From NCBI GenBank assembly GCA_037953625.1, contig CM075649.1, positions 89,595,290-89,659,289 on the forward strand: 64,000 bases of DNA, given 5' to 3'. The notes beneath the pieces were generated by a model. It was not told where the DNA came from, ran no database searches, and was given only the letters and a program-made list of their open reading frames with translations. Both the position numbers and the translations under genes were made by a program. Origin of the DNA: Crotalaria pallida. Taxonomy: Eukaryota; Streptophyta; Magnoliopsida; Fabales; Fabaceae. Positions 11,212 through 23,386 of the stretch are shown piece after piece. The stretch's first letter is position 1; the number at the start of each line of letters is the position of its first letter.

Positions 11212-13007
11212 AACGAGGAATAAACTTATCCAAGGTACTTTTCATGTTAATGTTGCACCAACTGATTACTTTAGCGTCTTTGCCTAGAGTAAGTGTGAGT
11301 GGTGTAATCTAGAAGGAGTCGATAAGTGTTAAAACCTTAGCTAGAAATTTCACCAAGCTCAATTGTGATAGTGTCGTCCTCTAATAGAGTGTAAGGTCAG
11401 GATTGGTCATCCTTTCTCTTGCATCTGTTAAAAGATAATGCTATCATTCAATAACGCAGTGATGTACAGTCAATAAATGTGAGATTGGGACTGACCACCT
11501 CGGTCTTCGCGTTTGTTGACATGTTATATTATTGCAATCATCTAGTTGAGATCCGAATAAACCGTCTAGGAATTCTATCTCTGTCAAAAGCCCGATTAGA
11601 CTTTAATCCTATAGGATCTTTACTAAGACTCATGAACAGTGATTCACAAACCAGCCCCATTCAAGACACTCTTATTTTATATTTCTACCGAGAACACCCA
11701 ACTAAATGATCGAATCACCCTTCTAACTTGTATGAGAACTTAGCCGTATACGTAAGTATGAAGAGCCATTATATCCTATAAAATTCGAAACAACACCAAT
11801 AATACCGATTAGCAGTCAACTTAATCCCATGTACCACCTCGCCAACCAATTAAGAACCTAGCTAATCAGTTCTTGGAATCTACCCAGTTTCTTCCCTGCC
11901 TCGACTTACTCAGGTATGTTGATATCAAGTGGGGGAGACGTGACGACTCAATTCGGATCCTATCCGAGCGACAAATAACTAATCATCATACCATAAGCCA
12001 TAGGACTACTAAACAGATAATTCCAAACACTTCGCAGAGAATCGAATGAGGGTTAAACTAGAGATAAAACAAGACCTTCCCAAAATGACACCAAATTGAG
12101 AAACAACAACTAGATCTGGATCTTGACCCTCAAGTGGAGTCGATCTTTGGGAATTATTATACCGAATTGAAATTATTAAATGAATGCGAAGGAAGTAGTA
12201 TAGAAGTGAATTGCGAGTACGGTGGAGATTGATTTTAAGAGTGACCTTGCTAAACTCACTTGAAGGAGTAAAAGGTGAACTGCATAAAAGTGCAGTCGCA
12301 AGGTGGAATCTTAATCAAGATGTTACGTCGGAACACCGCAAGTGATAATCAAAGTCTTTTGGGACTCTGTGCATTTGATGGGACCCTGGTCGACCGAGAC
12401 CAATCAATTAACCGCAGATCCATAGAAAACGCATCCTTCGACAGCTCTCTGCTGAAAATGCACACTTTGGGGATAACCTCCATTGCCTTCTTGCTTGACA
12501 TGTATCCAGTACATCCTGGGTCATCTTGCAAAGACCATGAGACTCACTCTTGAGTGCTTCATGTTTCTTCTCTGCATCTTCACTCTCTTCAAGTTTCAAG
12601 CATCTCAGATGCATAGGTGAGAATTCGCCAAGTCATAGAAAACTGAACAACATGACCTCTTTTCAGCTTTGGATACCGGTTGGGAACCTGCGTACTCTAT
12701 TCTGAGCAACGAATGAGCATACCCCCTAGCATGGATATAATCAAGCATGTCAATGCCAAGTGGGGGAGGATTTCAATCCAAGGAATGGGAGATGGAACTT
12801 TAATAGTAAGAAAAAGTGATGACCTTATGCAGATAGAGATAACACGTAGTGTTAGAAGACAAGCATTGAAATAGGCATGACCCTAACCACACCTGGAGTG
12901 GGAAATAAAAAAATCGTAGGAAAGTGAAAACCATAGTCAGAAGCTTTACCAATGGGATGGTTCTCCAGTTACGGAATTCAACGGAATTTCGGGGACAAAA
13001 TTCTAAT
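11212..13007 (+). other. Non-coding 3' interior of element B
   Basis: About 1.8 kb with no pol similarity in any frame; short ORFs here show no domain. Two phrases AAGTGGGGGAG (about 11929 and 12760) resemble the real polypurine tract at 13008, as if duplicated or retained from earlier element ends. Confidence 0.6.
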
Positions 13008-13021
13008 AAGTGGGAGAGAAA
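13008..13021 (+). promoter_or_regulatory. Polypurine tract of B
   Basis: TAAGTGGGAGAGAAA-type purine run directly before the 3' LTR, after the phrase TTTCGGGGACAAAATTC, a common plant gypsy pre-LTR sequence. Confidence 0.8.
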
Positions 13022-13852
13022 TGTAACATCCCGAATTTTAATTCAAATAATATTTTGAATAACGATAAGATTTGGAAGTAAGGATTATTCTAAAAAGGAT
13101 GTAAAATGATGGATTAAGAGTTCTTTGAATGCCATAAAGGAATCAAGAAGCATTGGCATCAAAAGGGAGGTTGAAAGATGAACAAAAGAGCGTTAGAAGC
13201 GATGTTTTTGGTGTTATAAACACCCTATATTAGGAAATTCAAAATAAAAGATTTACAACTCTAAACACAAATTCCACCGTTGGATGTGAAGTAGGATAGG
13301 TGAGGAAGCTTGCTTTAAAAAGTTGAGGAAGATCCAACGGTTAACGAAGAAGTTATGGCCTTTCAAAGTCTGGATACTGAAAAATTGTGCATCTTAATCG
13401 CCTCTTAATCGCCTCTTAATCGATTAAGCTGCAATCTAATCGATTAAAGGCTGTTGCTGTGAAAAAAATAAAAGCGAATCCACACGTTGTTCTTGCCAAA
13501 ATGCACGAATTTCCTCTCTCTAGGGCACAAAACCTCTCATCCCAAATCCATCAAGCTTCAAGGGAATCACTCCAAAACCCATCATCAAGTCCCTTTTTGT
13601 CTCTCCAAGTAAGTACTCATGTTCTTGAAGTTCCTCTCTCTCTAATTTGGATTTTCTCTCTCTCTCTTTCCCTTCTTTGGGGAAATTCGAATTTCCTCTT
13701 GAAATGGGGCAATAATTTCATCCTCATTCCATTCCTTTGACTTAGGGAAGATTATCATCACTCTCTTTACCTACGTGCGTTTGGAGCTCTTTGTTTTGGG
13801 AGCGTTCGGAGCTAAGGCTTGGGTTTTTCCGCTCTCCCTCTCCTTGGTTAAG

Positions 13853-15464
13853 GTAAGGGGTGGATATAGTGAGCATTGGCTTGTTCTAGGAAAGGGTTTG
13901 TGTTTAGATATAATGGTTGGCTAGGAGTTTATATGTTAGGGTAGGAAATTAGAAATCCTAATTTAGAAACTAAGGAAAATGTTGAGAATAGGCTTAATTA
14001 TTAATTATGGAATTCTAAGAAGTAGAGAATGAGGTTAGGTTTTAATTGAGGAAATAAATGGCATGAACCCCAAATGTAGGATTTTGAATCAATAATTTGG
14101 ATAAGTGAAAATAAATGTGGTTGTTGCATGATTATATGAAAAGGGTGAAGTTTGTTATTAATTGTACTCTAATTGTTTATGTGAATTATGACTTGTGGCT
14201 AGTTGGATATAACTATGATGGTGCTTGTGCTTGGAATGTTTTGGTAAATATAAAATGGAATTGGTAGACAAAATAATGACAAATAATACGGACAATTAAT
14301 ATTGGATAAATATGGTGATGTATCGTAGGCCTTCGATTTGGGGGAGACGATACATCGTAAAATTGGGGTTGTATTGTAGACCTTCGATTTGGGGGAGACA
14401 ATACAACGTAAACGGGGCGATGTATGTAGGCCTTCGATTTGGTGGAGACATACATCGTCGATGGTGTATGTATGTAGGCCTTCGATTTGGTGGAGACATA
14501 CATACACCGTAAATAAAAAGGAAAAGGAAATAAAAATGGTAAATGTCATAGGTGGTTGTATTGACCCTGTGGCACGGCGCAGGTGGTTGTATTGACCCTG
14601 TGGCCTGATAAATGGTAAATGTCACAGGTGGTTGTATTGACCCTGTGGCGTGGCGCAGGTGGTTGTATTGACCCTGTGGCCTAAATAAAATGGTACATGT
14701 CACAGGTGGTTGTGTTGACCCTGTGGCACGGCGCAGGTGGTTGTATTGACCTTGTGGCCAAATAATAAAGAGGTAAAACGGTAATGGAAAAGCGATGTAT
14801 GTAGGCCTTCGATTTGGTGGAGACATACATCGTGATTGGTGTATGTATGTAGGCCTTCGATTTGGTGGAGACATACATACACCCTAAATAAAAAGGAAAA
14901 AGGAAAGGACAATGGATAAAATAAGGTAAACGGTAAAGGAAAAGCGATGTATGTAGGCCTTCGATTTGGTGGAGACATACATCGTGATTGGTGTATGTAT
15001 GTAGGCCTTCGATTTGGTGGAGACATACATACACCGAAAATAAAAGGAAATGAATAAGGAAACAGGGGAATAAAATTGAATAAGATAATGGTAATGGAAA
15101 CGCGATGTATGTGGGCCTTCGATTTAGTGGAGACATACATCGTGATTGGTGTATGTATGTAGGCCTTCGATTTGGTGGAGACATATATACACCGTAAAAA
15201 TAAGGAAAAGGTAAGGGATTAAAAGGGATTTCTTTGGAAATGGGGAAAATAAATAAAAGGGAACCAAAGGGTGAAAAGGAATTAACTAAAAAGGGAATCG
15301 GCACTTATAAAATGATGGAATTGGAAAATATGGTATGTTTGTGATGAACTTGTACTTATGTGAATAAATTGCTAATTGTGTTTGGCCTGGTTAGTTGTTA
15401 TGTCTATCTAGAATCTGCTATTCTATTTCATGTGCAATGCTCACTCCCTTACTATACTTTACAG
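13853..15464 (+). other. Putative LTR-internal intron of B (3' LTR copy)
   Basis: Same AAG|GTAAGG donor and TTTACAG|GTACAG acceptor as in the 5' LTR, 1,612 bp apart. Confidence 0.5.
14315..15193 (+). repeat. Array of stem-loop modules in the 3' LTR of B
   Basis: Four hairpins lie at 14317-14356, 14368-14407, 14418-14457 and 14463-14508. Six CACAGG...CCTGTG-type units follow at about 14545-14759. Three pairs of long hairpins come next, near 14793-14882, 14944-15034 and 15102-15192. The first four stems are GATGTATCGT, GTTGTATTGT, CGATGTATGT and GGTGTATGTATGT, each matched by its exact reverse complement across a nearly constant 20-nt loop. Confidence 0.92.
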
Positions 15465-16602
15465 GTACAGAGATTGAGATTGCACAGCCCCCGGCCGAGC
15501 AGGAGTACTTTCCCTTACAGGGAAAGTTGGGTTATTATGGGATTTAGAATATAATATGGGCCTAAGCCTCTTATGTTATTTTGATGTAAATTTAATATGC
15601 ATATCTCGAATGAGGCTTAGGATGGTTTTGCTTTGCTAAAGTTATAACTTTTGGTTTCAATACTCAAACTTAGTATTCCCGCTATTACTCTGATTAATTA
15701 TGCACTCTGATATTTTTGGAGCCCATTGGGCCTTGATATGTTTTAGAAATATTATCTGAAGCCCTGCTGGCTATTGGTTGTTTAATTAAAATTGTTTACC
15801 ACAGGTTGAATTTTTGGATTAGTCCGAAAAACAGACTAAACTCCGTCCGTTTGATGGATGATTTTATTATATTAAAAAGGAATTTTTAAGTACACATTTT
15901 TAATACTTGGGAGTTAAGGGTAGTAATTATAAGGGTGTTACACTCTCTAGGTTAGAACTTCTCTCTTGGCTCTCCCAAGTGGTGGTGGCTGCTAGGGTTT
16001 CGTTCTTCCCCATTTCTACTCGTTTTTCTTGATTTATGATCATGGAAGGTACCTTCAAGGGTTAATCCCTTTGGTATTGTATTATCTACTCTTGAGCTCT
16101 TGTTATTAATGCAATTTCGTTTTCTCTTCTCTGTTTTCATGTTTATCAATGTGTAGTGGTTTGCATAATTCCATTTCGTAGAGATAATACATGAATATAA
16201 ATGCTTAATTTGTATTAACTCGTAAAAACTCCAATTCTGGTTTCTTATGCTTAATTAGAAGTTAGGGTTTGGAGTGATAACTTAATTTTCGCTTAGTATT
16301 TGGTTATCATGAGTTGGACAGAGGAGAGGAGAGGAATTGATCTTTAGTGAGCTAGTATTGAGTAGTGTACGTAGCCAAAGGGGTTTGCTCGCTTTTGTTT
16401 ATGATTTTCTTAGTTTTTATATTCTGTTTATGTTTTGTTCTTCACATTTGTTACATACAAAAACCCCCCCATTTTACTGCACACCACGTGTTTGATACTT
16501 TGCTTAGACCGATATTCGCTGGGAAATGACCTAGGATCACCTTCCTAGTACTACAGATTTAAACCCCTTTTATTTTGATCTGGTACGGCCTCGATCAAAA
16601 TT

Positions 16603-16620
16603 TGGCGCCGTTGCCGGGGA
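16603..16620 (+). promoter_or_regulatory. Primer binding site of element A (tRNA-Asp)
   Basis: TGGCGCCGTTGCCGGGGA, complementary to the 3' end of plant tRNA-Asp, five bases after the 5' LTR. This primer is typical of Athila-type elements. Confidence 0.92.
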
Positions 16621-17292
16621 CTATCGGTTCTTGCCAAAGATCATACAGTAGTTAGTTAGAGTAGTTAGTGTAGTTAGTGTGTGAATAAGCATTCTGATAA
16701 CTGATTGAAAGTTGCCCTGTTTTGCTGTCTGTTCTGCATAACTGATGCTATTTTAGTGCTTCTGTGAGTGTCATTCAACATAGCTGTGGGTGGAGTTTTT
16801 GCACGAAAATTGGTATCCACACTTGTTTCATGATATATTAGTGTGTTGATGCATCACAGACACTTAGATATGCACTGGTTGTGAGTTCCAGAAAAATTTT
16901 CCAAGTTTTAGCAGCACTTACTATAAATAGGCATAACTTTTGATCAGGTTGTCGGAATTGGTCGAATTATATATCAAATCGAAGGGAAAAATTCAATAAA
17001 GAGATAACTAGTGCCAAAGGCGGAATTAGAGAAAATCTAGACCCCAAAATCCTTCGTTTACTATTTCTTTTTTATTTTACAAGTTTTATTTTCTTAGGTT
17101 TTGGTCTCTGTATTAATTGTTTGACTTGGTTCCCTTTTGAATTTTGTCCTAAACTTTCTGTGATATGTTTTCATGATTTTAGGGTGCTGAAAAAAATAAA
17201 GAAAAAAATTTTTAAAAATAAATTTTTTTTGCCTATTTTGGTCATGCATATCTGTGACAGTTTGATATGCTTAATGGTATTCTGTTCAGTAC
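16621..17292 (+). other. Untranslated leader of element A
   Basis: About 670 bases between primer site and gag with no long ORF. It contains short GTTAGTGTA-type repeats near 16655-16680. Confidence 0.6.
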
Positions 17293-20200
17293 ATGACTAG
17301 GGGCAACCCAAGTTATTTGCATCCTTACAACCCTGAAATCGATAGAACTTATCACAGATTAGTCAGACAAAATAGGAATCAGTCATTAGAAAGTGAGTCA
17401 AAGTCATCTTATAGTCCTTCTAATTCTGCTTCTGTTTCTGCTTACTCTATTCCTTCTTCTTCTGTTCAATCTGATTCTGCATTTGTTAATTGTGATAACG
17501 TGGCTCAACCCCCACCAAGGGAAAGGACACTTAGGGAGCTGGCTGCACCTGACTTCACTATTGAAGACTCGTGTATCTGGTATCCTGATGAGGATGTTCC
17601 TTTTGAGCTTAGAACAGGACTAATCCATTTGTTGCCCAAGTTTCATGGTCTTGCAGGTGAGGATCCTCATAAGCATCTCAAGAAATTCCACATAGTGTGC
17701 ACCACAATGAAACCTCATGATGTGCAAGAGGATCATGTCTGTCTCAGAGCATTCCCACATTCCTTAGAGGGTCTGGCGCATGATTGGTTATCTGACATGG
17801 CCCCTGGTTCCATCACAAGTTGGGATGACTTGAAGAGGGCATTTCTGGAAAAATTCTTCCCTGCAAATAGGACCACTGCAATCAGAAAGGAAATCTCTGG
17901 TATCGGGCAACAACATGGAGAGAGTCTCTATGAATATTGGGAGAGATTCGAGAGGTTGTGTGCTACCTACCCCACCATCAGATCTCAGAGCAGCTGCTTA
18001 TTCAATATTTCTATGCAGGTCTCAACTTTATGGAGTGAAACATGGTAGATGCTGCAAGTGGTGGTACATTGGGAGATATGACACCCTTACAAGCCAGGAG
18101 CAAAAATTGAGAAGATGGCTTCCAACTGTCAGTAATTCCATGAAAGAAGCAACATTGATGCAATAGTTGTGAGGGATGTAAATGATGTTGGTGCAGACTC
18201 GGGCAAGGTTGAGAAACTTGAGCAGAAAATTGATTCACTTACAACATTGATCACACAATTGGACGTCAATCAGAAAAAGATGATACTTCCTGCTAGAGTG
18301 TGTGGCATATGCACATCCATTGACCACCCCACAGATGCATGCCCTTCCCTTCAACAGCAACAACCGATGACCAGTGGTGACCAACCCGAGGCCTATGCGG
18401 CCAACATATACAACAATAGAGACCCATAACAACACAATCATGACCTCTCTTCCAATATATACAACCCTGGATGGAGGAACCATCCCAACCTGAAGTGGTC
18501 TGATCAACAACAGCAATCTTCTCCTAATGTTCCATTTCAGAACACCGCTGGACCGAGTAGACCACCATATGTACCTCCTCCAATCCAACAGCAAAGGCAA
18601 CAACAGCAGCAACAAGTGGTTCATCCTGCACCATCAGCCCCTCCATCCAACCAACCTACCTTGGAGGAGTTGGTGAGGCAAATGACCATGCAGAACCTCC
18701 AATTTCAACAAGAAACTAGAGCATCCATTCAGAGACAAGAGGCATCCATTCAGACTTTGACAAATCAGATGGGTCAAATGGCAACTTCTCTCAACAACTT
18801 GCGATCTCAAAATTCTGACAAGTTGTCTTCCCAAACAGTGATCAACCCTCAGAATCAGAATGTGAGTGCCATCAACCTGAGGTCAGGAAAGCAGATTGTC
18901 ACACCCACACCACAACCTCACCTCAACAATGATGCTCTAGCTTCCTCTAAAGGGAAGAGCCAAGTGGTAGATGAAGGTGAGCATGCTAACACCAAGGAGA
19001 ATCATCCAACTCAACCTTCCTCAACTTCAACCACAAGCCCTGCTGTTGTCCTACAACCTCCTCCCATTCCTCTTCCATTCCCACCAAGAGTGCCTCAAAA
19101 CAAAAGGGTGGAAGAGGTGGACAAGGACATTCTTGACACATTCAGGAAGGTGGAAGTCAACATACCGCTTCTTGATGCAATAAAACAGATTCCAAGGTAT
19201 GCGAAGTTCCTTAAGGAGTTGTGCACTCATAAGAGAAGACTCATGGGCAATGAGAAGATAAGCATGGGAAGGAATGTCTTCACTCTCATAGGTAAACCTA
19301 TCCCTCACATCCCTGAAAAATGTAAGGATCCTGGAACTTTCTCTATACCTTGCATCATAGGCAATGTTAAGTTTGAAAATGCTATGCTAGATTTAGGAGC
19401 ATCCATAAATGTCATGCCTATGTCTGTTTTTAAGTCTCTTTCTCTTGGACCTCTTCAACCTACGGGTGTGGTGATTCAATTGGCAAATAGAAGTACTGCC
19501 CACCCCGCAGGTTTCATAGAGGATGTCTTGGTTCGGGTTGAAGATCTGATCTTCCCTGCTGATTTTTACATACTTGATATGGAAGATGACTCCCCCCGTA
19601 ATGCTGCTCCTATTATTTTGGGGAGGCCATTTTTGAAAACAACCCGAACCAAGATAAATGTGCATTCAGGTTCACTTTCCATGGAGTTTGATTGCAGTGT
19701 GATCCGATTTGACATTTTCCATGCTATGAAACATTTTCCTGAGGATCACTCTGTTTTCCATGTGGACTTGCTTGATGAGTTGATAGATGAGCATATGCTT
19801 GACTTTTTGCATCATGATTTTGAATTGTCATCTTTCACTAATTCATTTACTTGTCCATCATGCACTAACTCTGGATGGTGCACCGCATGCATTGAAATAG
19901 CCCAGTTTCTAGACTCTTCTACTGCATCTGACGATTCATATGTTATAGATTCAGATTATGCTAACCCTAACCCCATATCTGTTATGCATGAGTCTGATTC
20001 ACTTGTTCAGGTGCAGGCAGCAGAATCCATTTCTGTTGTCCCTTTAGTTCCATCTATTATGCAGGCACCCTCATTGGATCTCAAGCCCCTCCCTCCTCAT
20101 CTCAAATATGCTTACTTGGAGGATGAGCAGAAACTCCCAGTGATCATCTCTACCTCACTTCCTGTTGATCAAGAGGAGAAACTGTTGGATGTGATAAGAA

Positions 20201-20335
20201 AGAACAAGAGGACAATTGGATGGACTTTAGCGGATATTCCTGGAATTAGCCCTTCCATGTGCATGCACCGCATTTTGTTGGAGGATGGGGCTAAACCAGT
20301 GAGACAACCCCAAAGGCGGTTGAACCCCCAGATTC
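17293..20335 (+). pseudogene. Gag and protease of element A (Athila type), multiply broken
   Basis: The ATG at 17293 opens a Gag domain (PRERTLRELAAPDF... through a WDDLKRAFLEKFFP segment). A one-base loss at about 17971 shifts the frame, which has a TGA at 18036-18038 and returns to the first frame at about 18098-18106. In-frame TAA codons follow at 18133 and 18427. A zinc knuckle CX2CX4HX4C (CGICTSIDHPTDAC) lies at about 18300-18341. The long open stretch 18616-20335 carries a coiled, Gln-rich segment, an INLRSGK phrase and an aspartic protease with DLGAS at 19390-19404 (Asp-Leu-Gly, as usual in Athila rather than Asp-Thr-Gly), plus ILGRPFL. Pol continues in another frame from about 20336. 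Confidence 0.92.
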
Positions 20336-21714
20336 TGATGTGGTTAAGAAAGAGGTCACCAAGCTGCTCCAAGCGGGTATCATCTACCCAATTTCAGATA
20401 GCACTTGGGTGAGCCCGGTGCAAGTTGTCCCCAAGAAGTCTGGTGTCACAGTTGTCAAAAATGAGAAGGATGAGCTGATTCCCACTAGAGTGCAGAACAG
20501 TTGGAGAGTCTGCATTGATTACAGAAAGCTCAACTAGGCGACTCGCAAGGATCATTTCCCTCTCCCCTTCATTGATCAGATGTTGGAGCGTCTGGCAGGT
20601 AAATCTCATTATTGCTTCTTAGATTGTTTCTCTGGTTATTTTCAAATTTGCATTGCACCAGAGGACCAACATAAGACCACATATACCTGTCCTTTTGACA
20701 CATTTGCATATAGGAAGATGCCTTTTGGCCTATGCAATGCTCCTGCCACATTTCAAAGATGTATGATGAGTATTTTTGCTGACTTGCTCGAGCATTGCAT
20801 AGAGGTCTTCATGGATGATTTTAGTGTTTATGGCTCCTCATTTGATGCATGTCTTGATAATTTGACTAAGGTGCTTAACAGGTGCATTGAGACTAACCTT
20901 GTCATGAATTTTGAAAAATGCCACTTCATGGTAGAACAAGGCATAGTCTTAGGGCACATTGTTTCGCACAAGGGCATAGAAGTTGACCCTGCTAAGCTGC
21001 ATGTAATATCACATTTGCCTTACCCCTCTTGCGTGCGAGAGGTGCGTTCTTTTCTTGGTCATGCAGGTTTCTATCGCAGCTTTATTCAGAACTTTAGCAA
21101 CATTGCCCTTCCTCTATCCAAGCTGCTTCAAAAGGATGCCCCATGGGAATTTGGAGACCAATGCAAGAGGGCATTTAATTAATTGAAGAAAGCACTGACC
21201 ACCACCCCCATCATCCAACCACCTGATTGGACCCTCCCATTTGAGCTCATGACTGATGCTTCAAATTATGCTTTGGGAGCAGTTCTCTCCCAAAAGGTTG
21301 GTAAGCTGTCACATGTGATTTATTATGCTTCTAGGACTTTAGATGCAGCAAAGGTTAATTACACAACAACTGAAAAAGAACTTTTGGCTATTGTTTTTGC
21401 ACTTGACAAGTTTAGATCATATTTGCTTGGTTCTAAGGTTGTAGTGTACACTGATCATGCTGCTCTGAAGTATCTTTTGAAAAAGACAGATTCCAAACCT
21501 AGGTTGATTAGGTGGATGTTGCTCCTTCAGGAGTTTGATCTTGAGATTCAGGATCGGAGTGGTGCGCATAACCTTGTCGCAGACCACTTGAGCAGAATAG
21601 AGAGAGAGAGGAGGATGCATTTCCTATCCGGGATGACTTCCCGAATGAGCAGTTTTTATCTTTACATGTTTCCCATCCCCCTCCCCAAACTCCGTGGTTT
21701 GCTGATATTGTTAA
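20336..21714 (+). pseudogene. Reverse transcriptase and RNase H of element A
   Basis: A frameshift at about 20325-20339 leads into the reverse transcriptase (KKEVTKLLQAGIIYPISDS, WRVCIDYRKLN), which has an in-frame TAG at 20535-20537. The catalytic FMDD is intact at 20808-20819 (the usual gypsy YxDD position). A TAA at 21180-21182 separates it from RNase H (LMTDASNYALGAVL, TTEKELLAIVFALDKFR, VVYTDHAALKYLL). A two-base change in a GAGAGA run near 21600-21613 shifts the frame again. The sequence is then cut at 21714 by the Mutator-type insertion and resumes at 23014. Confidence 0.93.
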
Positions 21715-23004
21715 GAGTTATTAGTCAGTTAGGTCCCTGAAAGATACCCGTGGCATCAGATAGGTCCTCGAAAGATATGTGGCATCTCTTATACCCCTGA
21801 AAGATCACTTTGGCGTCCCGTTAGTCTCACCGTCTAACACCGTCAATTTGTGTTTAACGGAAGCTGACGTGGCATCAGATAGGTCCCTGAAAGATACCCA
21901 TGGCGTCAGATAGGTCCCTGAAATTTTATTTTTTAAAAGTGTCATAAATTTTATTTTTTATCTTTACTCATATATAATAAATTTTTATTTACTTAAGTAG
22001 TTGGAAAAATTAATAATTATTGAGGGTAAAAAATAATAATAAAAAAACATAATTAATATATTAAAAGTCTAAACAATAATTACAATTCTTAAAAAATTGT
22101 ATTTTATTTAAAATAGAACATATAAATAAAAATGGATGAAGTAATAATAAAAAAAAAAAACCTCAATAAAACAATACATATAAAACTTTTAGAATAAAGT
22201 CTTATATACAAGATCAAAAATAAATTCCGAATTAAAAATAAAGTCTTTACATGTAGGATCTTATATATAAGACGACCATAGTGGAAGTATGTCTTAAAAG
22301 TCTTTATAGAAAAAATATAACATGGGAGTCACTTTGACTTCAAAGATTTTATGCATCGTTGTATTGGTTTCTATGCTTCCAATATATGAAAATTATCTTT
22401 TAAAATAATTTTTTCTATAAACACTTTTAATACATACTCCCACTATGATCGTCTTATATATAAGATCCTACATGTAAAGACTTTATTTTTAATTCGGAAT
22501 TTATTTTTGATCTTGTATATAAGACTTTATTCTAAAGGTTTTATATGTATTGTTTTATTGAGGTTTTTTTTTATTATTACTTCATCCATTTTTATTTATA
22601 TGTTCTATTTTAAATAAAATAAATTTTTTTAAGAATTGTAATTATTGTTTAGACTTTTAATATATTAATTATGTTTTTTATTATTATTTTTTACCCTTTA
22701 TAATTATTAATTTTTCCAACTACTTAAGTAAATAAAAATTTATTATATGAGTAAAGATAAAAAAATAAAATTTATGACACTTTTAAAAAATAAAATTTCA
22801 GGGACCTATCTGACGCCACGGGTATCTTTCAGGGACCTATCTGATGCCACGTCAGCTTCCATTAAACACAAACTGACGGTGTTAGACGGCGGGACTAACG
22901 GGACGTCAAAGTGATCTTTCAGGGGTATAAGAGATGCCACATATCTTTCGAGGACCTATCAGATGCCACGGGTATCTTTCAAGGACCTAACTGACTAATA
23001 ACTC
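21715..23004. mobile_element. Foldback Mutator-type element (MULE MITE) in the pol of A
   Basis: The ends are GAGTTATTAGTCAGTTAGG and its reverse complement. A 9-bp duplication TATTGTTAA (21706-21714, 23005-23013) fits Mutator-like transposition. The two arms, each about 600 bp, are nearly complete reverse complements, leaving only a small central loop around 22330-22390. No transposase ORF is present, so it is non-autonomous. Short phrases GGTCCCTGAAAGAT recur several times in each arm. Confidence 0.88.
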
Positions 23005-23013
23005 TATTGTTAA

Positions 23014-23386
23014 TTATCTGGTTGATTCTGTTTTTCCTACCTTGGCATCCAAAGCTCAAAGAGACAAACTTAAGAGCGATGCCAAGTATTATGTATGGGA
23101 TGACCCCTATTTGTGGCATTTTTGCAGTGATCAGGTCATTCCCAGGTGCATTCCAGATCATGAGATCCAATCGATTCTCCAGTTTTGCCATGCTTCACCA
23201 GTTGGAGGCCACCTTGGGACTCAAAGGACAACACGAAAGGTGCTGGGTTCTAGATTTTATTGGCCTACCATCTTCAAGGATGCAAGCAACATCTGCAACT
23301 CATGTGAGCAATGTCAAAGAGCAGGAGGCGCCCTATCTTGGAGGCAACAGATGCCGCAACAACCTATGTTGTTCTGTGAGGTGTTT
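23014..23386 (+). pseudogene. Integrase N-terminal zinc-binding part of element A
   Basis: The pol frame resumes after the Mutator-type insertion: a connecting segment (ASKAQRDKLKSDAKYYVWDD), then the integrase zinc-binding region with FCHASPVGGHLG and the paired cysteines of CNSCEQC. It is cut by element D after TTCTGTGAGGTGTTT and resumes at 33219 in the same codon phase. Confidence 0.9.

Larger units (their letters stand above)
7215..15942 (+). mobile_element. Element B: non-autonomous Ty3/gypsy-like LTR retrotransposon with gag only
   Basis: The insertion begins TGTAACATCCCG and ends GGGTGTTACA, with CTCTC duplicated at 7210-7214 and 15943-15947. LTRs are 7215-10060 and 13022-15942. The interior (10061-13021, 2.96 kb) has an initiator-Met primer site, a broken gag and a purine tract, but no protease, reverse transcriptase or integrase. 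The LTRs are nearly identical apart from indels in the hairpin array, implying a fairly recent insertion (inference). It must have been moved by proteins supplied in trans. Confidence 0.93.
13022..15942 (+). repeat. 3' LTR of element B
   Basis: 2,921 bp, from TGTAACATCC to GGGTGTTACA, next to the CTCTC duplication. It holds the more complete hairpin array and a putative intron at 13853-15464. Confidence 0.93.
186..16597 (+). repeat. 5' LTR of element A, split by two insertions
   Basis: The LTR survives as three pieces: 186-201, 6831-7214 and 15948-16597, about 1,050 bp together, against 1,055 bp for the 3' LTR. The first break is the block 202-6825 (CTATT duplicated at 197-201 and 6826-6830). 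The second is element B (CTCTC duplicated at 7210-7214 and 15943-15947). The intact 3' LTR at 47303-48357 shows directly which bases were separated. Confidence 0.93.

Noticed and set aside
19960..19978. Telomere-like CTAACCCTAACCCC
   Set aside because: Two units only, inside the A gag-pol frame; chance.
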